From: Flavobacteriaceae bacterium
GTDB taxonomy: Bacteria > Bacteroidota > Bacteroidia > Flavobacteriales > Flavobacteriaceae
Reading direction: 5' to 3'
Length of the DNA stretch: 64,000 bases
NCBI GenBank assembly: GCA_002746415.1
Contig: NVXD01000016.1
Span: forward strand, 1-64,000
In this document: piece after piece, positions 59,748 through 64,000 of the stretch
How positions within the stretch are numbered: the first letter of the stretch is position 1
Layout of the letters: every line of letters starts with the position of its first letter
Program-made: the position numbers and the translations under genes
Notes under the pieces: model-generated
Seen by the model: the letters and a program-made list of their open reading frames with translations, nothing else
Database searches by the model: none
Told to the model about the DNA's origin: nothing

Positions 59748-61349
59748 TTAATCTATAGGTAGAATGGTAAATATGGCCATAGCCTTATCTCCATCTCCAT
59801 TGAAGTTTAATTCATATATGGGTTGGGTTAAATCATCTATGTACAATTTTTTACAAGAGCTGCCCAGGTCTTCATCTGGATCAAAGGCCGAGGTATCATA
59901 CTCATAAAGATGCCCACTTAAATATAGATAATCATCTCCATCAATTGGCAAAGTGACATCTATAGAAGTACCTACCGAAATCTTGTTGGCAGAGGCTGTT
60001 TGGTAATCATCATCATCATAATTCCCCCAGAAGGCACCTAAAGAAGTTCCAAAAGGAAAACAAGGAAAAATAACCCCATCCAAGTCCGGATTACCTACAT
60101 TTAAATAAATATAACCATACATCTGTTGGTCCCCTTCATTGTTGATTCCCTCAGAACAGTCTATTTCTGTTAGAGTTATTCTATAGTTAGACCTTACTTT
60201 TTGACAAACCCTTGCCGTGTACTCAGTGGACAAAACCACATTAGAACGGGTAAAATCATTGATGTTTTTTAAGGTATATGACAAAGGTGCCCCTGGAGAT
60301 TGTTCAGAATAGTTACCACCACTTAAAATAAAACTCTTAACACCTGCTACTCCCGAAACAGCTTTTACAGCCTCATCACCGTCACCACCTAATACAAAGG
60401 CCTTAATGGAAGAATTCTCCATGATTCTTTGATAATTTGCTTCCACTTCAACGCCCCCTTCTGAAATGGCACTATCATAAGTTGCCTTAAAAGCAGCTTC
60501 CATTTCAATATTAGAATAGCTAGAAGTAGCCACAAATAAGACCATTCTACCGTAATTTACAGACGATACAATATTGGGTAAGGTGGCTCCAAATGAAGCT
60601 GGATCAGGAAGATCCGTATCCGTGAATAAATCACCTGGGGTTTCTGGTGTATCTATGTCCACACTAAAATATCTTTGCACAAATTTCACTACTATCTTGC
60701 TTTCGGTATTTTGGGATGAAAAGTCAAACGAACCCGAAGCATCTATAGTGGCTCCACTATAATTTGCTCCAATAGAAGCGCTTAGCTGTTCTTCTGAATA
60801 CACACTTTCAATACTAAAATTAAATTCTGCTGGCGTACTGCCTGTTACTCCTGCTCTAAGAATATCGCTAATACCTTGCCGCACCTCCGAAATGTTGGCC
60901 GGATTCTCCACAACTGCACTTACTGGTCCATTAAGGTTTGTTAATGACACAGAAAGGGTAATGGGACTCCGATTTCCTCCTATAGCCTTGTATTCCCCAG
61001 TCACAATCGATTCCCCCTTGATTAATGCGCCTGGGTATAATTCTTGGCTATTGGGATTCAACAATAACATTTCATTGAATTCTGGTGCGGCTTTAAATCT
61101 TTTAGTAACACATACATAGTTGCCAGATTCCACAGCTGGATCTGCTGAGATTTCTTCTGGTGGATCCACAATTTCTGGATTTTCAAAATTACCCAATGCC
61201 CGTACAGCCGTATTAAATGTCAATAAGGCGGCTTCAGTGTCTATTGGTTCTGGGTTTGGTGCTGCAATTGGGTCTTCTTTTTTTACTTCGTCTTTACTAC
61301 AGGACATGAGTATAAAAAGGGCAAAAAATATAAGTCGAGCTTTGCTCAT
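59748..61349 (-). CDS. Cholesterol-dependent-cytolysin-like lipoprotein (thiol-activated cytolysin family)
   Basis: 533 residues with lipobox LMSC (Cys17). The CDC core is seen at residues 60-375: YPGALI (105-110), the first membrane-hairpin segment (about 177-212), the signature YGR (266-268) in NIVSSVNYGRMVLF, the second hairpin segment (about 283-315), VLGGDGDEA, and PLSYTLKNINDF (356-366) that closes domain 3. The cholesterol-binding undecapeptide (ECTGLAWEWWR type) of domain 4 is absent; residues 380-533 form another beta-rich, acidic domain. It resembles the CDC-like group of Bacteroidetes, proposed pore-formers in bacterial competition or self-surface roles. Partner unknown. Confidence 0.87.
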   Translation of the reverse strand: MSKARLIFFALFILMSCSKDEVKKEDPIAAPNPEPIDTEAALLTFNTAVRALGNFENPEIVDPPEEISADPAVESGNYVCVTKRFKAAPEFNEMLLLNPNSQELYPGALIKGESIVTGEYKAIGGNRSPITLSVSLTNLNGPVSAVVENPANISEVRQGISDILRAGVTGSTPAEFNFSIESVYSEEQLSASIGANYSGATIDASGSFDFSSQNTESKIVVKFVQRYFSVDIDTPETPGDLFTDTDLPDPASFGATLPNIVSSVNYGRMVLFVATSSYSNIEMEAAFKATYDSAISEGGVEVEANYQRIMENSSIKAFVLGGDGDEAVKAVSGVAGVKSFILSGGNYSEQSPGAPLSYTLKNINDFTRSNVVLSTEYTARVCQKVRSNYRITLTEIDCSEGINNEGDQQMYGYIYLNVGNPDLDGVIFPCFPFGTSLGAFWGNYDDDDYQTASANKISVGTSIDVTLPIDGDDYLYLSGHLYEYDTSAFDPDEDLGSSCKKLYIDDLTQPIYELNFNGDGDKAMAIFTILPID

Positions 61350-61475
61350 AAGAAATAGTTCAAGGGTAGGTTTTCTTTAGCACAAGTTATTTCAATAGCA
61401 GCTATGGCGAAATACGTAGGCATGTCACATACTACGTAGGGTACGTAGCGTAGATAGAATGGAGAACGGAAAAGG

Positions 61476-62126
61476 CTATAGCAATACCAGCAGGTCCTTA
61501 TGTTCCTCTGCCCATTGTTTTAGCGAAGAAATTTCTTGCTGAGAAGCACTTAATTTTGCAATAATATTGGTTCTATGTTTTTGTACTGTTCTTGGGGAAG
61601 TGCTTAGCTGTGCTGCAATTTCGGCTGATGATTTGTCCATTGCAATATGCCTGATAATGGTTCTTTCCGTTGGCGTTAACTGTTTGATGATTTTGAGCTG
61701 TAAATCAATCGAAGAAGTAATCCCTTTTTCTAGAGAGTCGCTATAATACAATTTACCTTTTAAAACAGTTTGAATACAATTACTGATCTCTTTGATGCCC
61801 GCATCTTTTAAGAGATACCCTTTGGCGCCAAAATTCTTGGCTTGCACCAAAAAGCCCTTTTCTTTGTGGTAAGTCATGACAATAAACTGCGTATCAGGGC
61901 ATTTAGGACTTCCTATTTTAATAACTTCAAATCCTGATAACAATGGCATTTCTATATCTACTATTGCTACCATGGGCTGATGCTTCACGATAAGTTCCAA
62001 AGCCTGAGCTCCGTTTTTGGCACTCCCCAGTACCTGATATCCCGTTGCTAACAATTCATCATGTAAGCCACTTAACATTAAAGGATGGTCATCTGCGATA
62101 ACGATTGTGATTTGGGAGTTTATCAT
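61476..62126 (-). CDS. NarL/FixJ-type response regulator
   Basis: 216 residues. Receiver: ADDHP, phospho-acceptor Asp57 in VAIVDIEMP, and KD in YLLKDAGIKE. LuxR-type helix-turn-helix at the C-terminus (LTPTERTIIRHIAMDKSSAEIAAQLSTSPRTVQKHRTNIIAKL). It follows its TPR histidine kinase by 19 bases on the minus strand. This is the usual partner of HisKA_3-type kinases in Bacteroidetes. Confidence 0.93.
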   Translation of the reverse strand: MINSQITIVIADDHPLMLSGLHDELLATGYQVLGSAKNGAQALELIVKHQPMVAIVDIEMPLLSGFEVIKIGSPKCPDTQFIVMTYHKEKGFLVQAKNFGAKGYLLKDAGIKEISNCIQTVLKGKLYYSDSLEKGITSSIDLQLKIIKQLTPTERTIIRHIAMDKSSAEIAAQLSTSPRTVQKHRTNIIAKLSASQQEISSLKQWAEEHKDLLVLL

Positions 62127-62145
62127 GCTTTAAAAATATAGTAAT

Positions 62146-64000
62146 TTAAGATGTAATGGGCAAAAAAACCATAATCTCTGTTCCCTTTGATGGAGCAGAA
62201 TGAATTTTTAATTTAGCCTTCATAATATTGCATCTTTCTGCCAAGGATTTCATTCCTAAACTTATTGATTTATGCTGTTTTTCATTATAATCAAACCCCA
62301 TGCCTGTATCTTTTATAGACAACATAATGAACTCTTGTTCTTTCTTTAGTGTGATTATAGCGTGACTTGCATTAGCATGTTTCACCATATTAGAAAGGGA
62401 TTCTTGAAAAATGCGATAGAGATGCAATTCGTTCTTCTTATCTAGTACATCATCAATAGTATCCACATCAACTTTAAAGACCGTGTCCGTCAGCCCATCA
62501 AAATCATGGATTAATGCTTTTACAGCAGCCGTAAAACCCAGTTGCTCTATAGCCGCTGGATGTAAGTTTCTTGAAATCGCACGAATTTGTTCTAACGTAT
62601 TATTGCTCAAGGATTCGCTTATTTGATCTCCTTCATTCTTCGCTTTTCTAACCAACATCATTAATTGCTGCCCCACGCTATCGTGCAATTCAAAAGCCAC
62701 TCTTGAACGCTCATTTTCTTGGGCCTCAATTAATTCTTGACTGAAGCGTTCTTGCAATCGTTTTTCCTTTTTGACTGTAGCATGAGATCTAAATAGCAAG
62801 ATAAAACCAAACAGCGCAACGAGTCCCGCACCACCAAAAAGGAGCAATTGTTTTTTTTGATTATTCTGAGTATTCAAAAGGGTAATGTCTTTTTCTTGAG
62901 AAACTATGGTAAGCTCACTTTTTTCTACTTCATAGATAGTTCGCAATTCACGTACTTGTTGCTGCTTTTGTTGTACGGCCAAAGAATCACTAAACTTTTG
63001 GAATGTGGTGTAGAAATGCAATGCTTCCTCGTGTTTTCCTTCTTTCTCTGCCATTGTGGCCAAGTTGTAAAACCCATCCTTTTCTCCTACTAGTAACCCT
63101 ATGTTTTGGGATATTTCAATGGCTTCATTAGTATGTAGTTTTGCTTCAATAATATTGTCAAGCGCAATAAAAGTTTTGGAGATTGAATTGTGCGCTATTG
63201 CCTTTCCTTTAGAGGTGCTCAAGTTATCCAAAGCTTCTTGTTGATAGACCAATGCTTTTTCATAGTCTTTTAAATAATAGTAGGTTTCTCCAATATTAGC
63301 ATTTATGGAAGCAATCGTTTTTTTATTATTGGAGGCTTTTTTAAGGCGAAGTGCTTCCTGAAAACTCAACAAGGCATTGGTATAGTCTTGTATTCCATTA
63401 TGTGAAATTCCGATGTTCTTTAAAACGGAACCCAAAAGGTTTTTGTTATCAGCTGCTATCACATTAGTGCGAGCCTCCATCAGGTAAACTAATGCATTCT
63501 TATATTCCTTCTGCTTATTTAAAATAACCCCTAGGTGCATATAAGACCTACCCATCCCCTCTTTATTGTTCATTTTTTCATAAAGCTGCACGGCCTCCAG
63601 GTAGGATGCAATTGCTTTGGAGTGATGTGCCATTCTTGAATAGGATACACCAATATTTTGAATTGATTTTGCCAAGGCAAGAGAATCGTTCATGCTTTTA
63701 AATATGAGTCCTGCCTTTTGAAAGCTTTGTATGGCCTCCCTATAGTTGTCTTGAAGATTGTATACTGCACCAATTTGGTTTAAAGCAGCTGCCTGTCCCC
63801 ATAAATGTTCCAATTCCACATTAATTGCCCAGGCCTTTTTAAAATTTGTTAAGGCTGAGTCATAGTCCTTCTGATAATAATCTACAACTCCCAAACAATT
63901 ATAGGCACCAGATGCCCCTCTCTTAGAAGCTATTTGTTGGGAGATATCCAAGGCTTTGTTGATATATTCTCTAGCAAGTACTGGGTTTGATAGTGCATAC
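62146..64000 (-). CDS. TPR-containing sensor histidine kinase (HisKA_3), 5' end cut off
   Basis: The frame is open to the window edge (the first codons on the minus strand read YALSNPVLAREYINKALDISQQ), so the N-terminus lies outside. About eight TPR units cover the first ~330 seen residues, then a coiled coil, one transmembrane helix (KKQLLLFGGAGLVALFGFILLF), and the kinase: HisKA_3 box ERSRVAFELHDSVGQQL (phospho His in LHDSVGQ) and an HATPase domain with ELHLYRIFQESLSNMVKHANA and GMGFDYNEK. It lacks a known ligand domain; the TPRs may bind a peptide signal in the periplasm. Partner is the NarL-type regulator just downstream. Confidence 0.9.
   Translation of the reverse strand, partial: YALSNPVLAREYINKALDISQQIASKRGASGAYNCLGVVDYYQKDYDSALTNFKKAWAINVELEHLWGQAAALNQIGAVYNLQDNYREAIQSFQKAGLIFKSMNDSLALAKSIQNIGVSYSRMAHHSKAIASYLEAVQLYEKMNNKEGMGRSYMHLGVILNKQKEYKNALVYLMEARTNVIAADNKNLLGSVLKNIGISHNGIQDYTNALLSFQEALRLKKASNNKKTIASINANIGETYYYLKDYEKALVYQQEALDNLSTSKGKAIAHNSISKTFIALDNIIEAKLHTNEAIEISQNIGLLVGEKDGFYNLATMAEKEGKHEEALHFYTTFQKFSDSLAVQQKQQQVRELRTIYEVEKSELTIVSQEKDITLLNTQNNQKKQLLLFGGAGLVALFGFILLFRSHATVKKEKRLQERFSQELIEAQENERSRVAFELHDSVGQQLMMLVRKAKNEGDQISESLSNNTLEQIRAISRNLHPAAIEQLGFTAAVKALIHDFDGLTDTVFKVDVDTIDDVLDKKNELHLYRIFQESLSNMVKHANASHAIITLKKEQEFIMLSIKDTGMGFDYNEKQHKSISLGMKSLAERCNIMKAKLKIHSAPSKGTEIMVFLPITS

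Noticed and set aside
1-64000. CRISPR array, rRNA, tRNA, insertion sequence or integrase
   Set aside because: No direct-repeat array, cloverleaf-like sequence, transposase or tyrosine recombinase was seen on either strand.

Overview
The window is from a low-GC marine-type member of the Bacteroidetes, most likely family Flavobacteriaceae. The genus cannot be told from the sequence alone. Supporting signs are the Bacteroidetes promoter form TTG-N19-TAnnTTTG (seen at 408-437 and 35960-35989), many lipoproteins with short N-terminal lipoboxes, LytS/LytTR two-component pairs, families such as DUF6090 and DUF6503, and few Shine-Dalgarno sites. No rRNA, tRNA, CRISPR array, integrase or transposase was seen. 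The content is accessory: regulation, envelope, redox and small-molecule enzymes.

Layout. 0-5 kb: a cut-off SRPBCC gene under a twin palindromic operator, a lipoprotein, a LytTR/LytS pair, an outer-membrane protein and an M23 lipoprotein. 5.4-12.1 kb: three tandem paralogues of a secreted beta-propeller protein, one fused to a serine hydrolase, next to a 7TM sensor kinase and LytTR regulator. 12.2-14.6 kb: a NemR/NemA-like electrophile-response operon with matching operators before both main genes. 15-17.6 kb: an AraC regulator divergent from a PhyH dioxygenase and a TIM-barrel isomerase. 17.7-22.6 kb: two near-duplicate FAD oxidases enclosing a propeller protein and an unusual DUF4242/AraC regulator.

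22.6-29.5 kb is the most unusual part. It is a one-direction series of small unrelated genes, nearly all followed by a long imperfect hairpin bounded by AAC...GTT, which resembles an integron cassette array without an integrase. It is closed by a second DUF4242/AraC regulator and a RadC-like gene. A related inverted repeat lies at 5.14-5.25 kb, and its left arm recurs at 29.44-29.50 kb.

29.6-40.9 kb: an envelope pair, a LytS/LytTR pair, an amidohydrolase-TPR lipoprotein, a cold-shock protein, a DUF6503 protein and a 1273-residue M48 peptidase. 41.2-48.5 kb: a decayed bestrophin copy, two PsiD-like phosphatidylserine-decarboxylase-family enzymes, a GNAT enzyme, a membrane AraC regulator and an intact bestrophin. 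48.5-51.9 kb: a patatin operon with membrane and outer-membrane partners. A ~140-bp repeat lies at the same distance upstream of this operon and of the 29.6-31.4 kb pair, suggesting shared control. 52.2-57.3 kb: membrane AraC, DJ-1/PfpI, NmrA, DUF1772 and AraC genes. 57.5-64 kb: a membrane LytTR regulator, an acyltransferase, a cholesterol-dependent-cytolysin-like lipoprotein, and a NarL-type response regulator with its TPR histidine kinase, which runs off the window.
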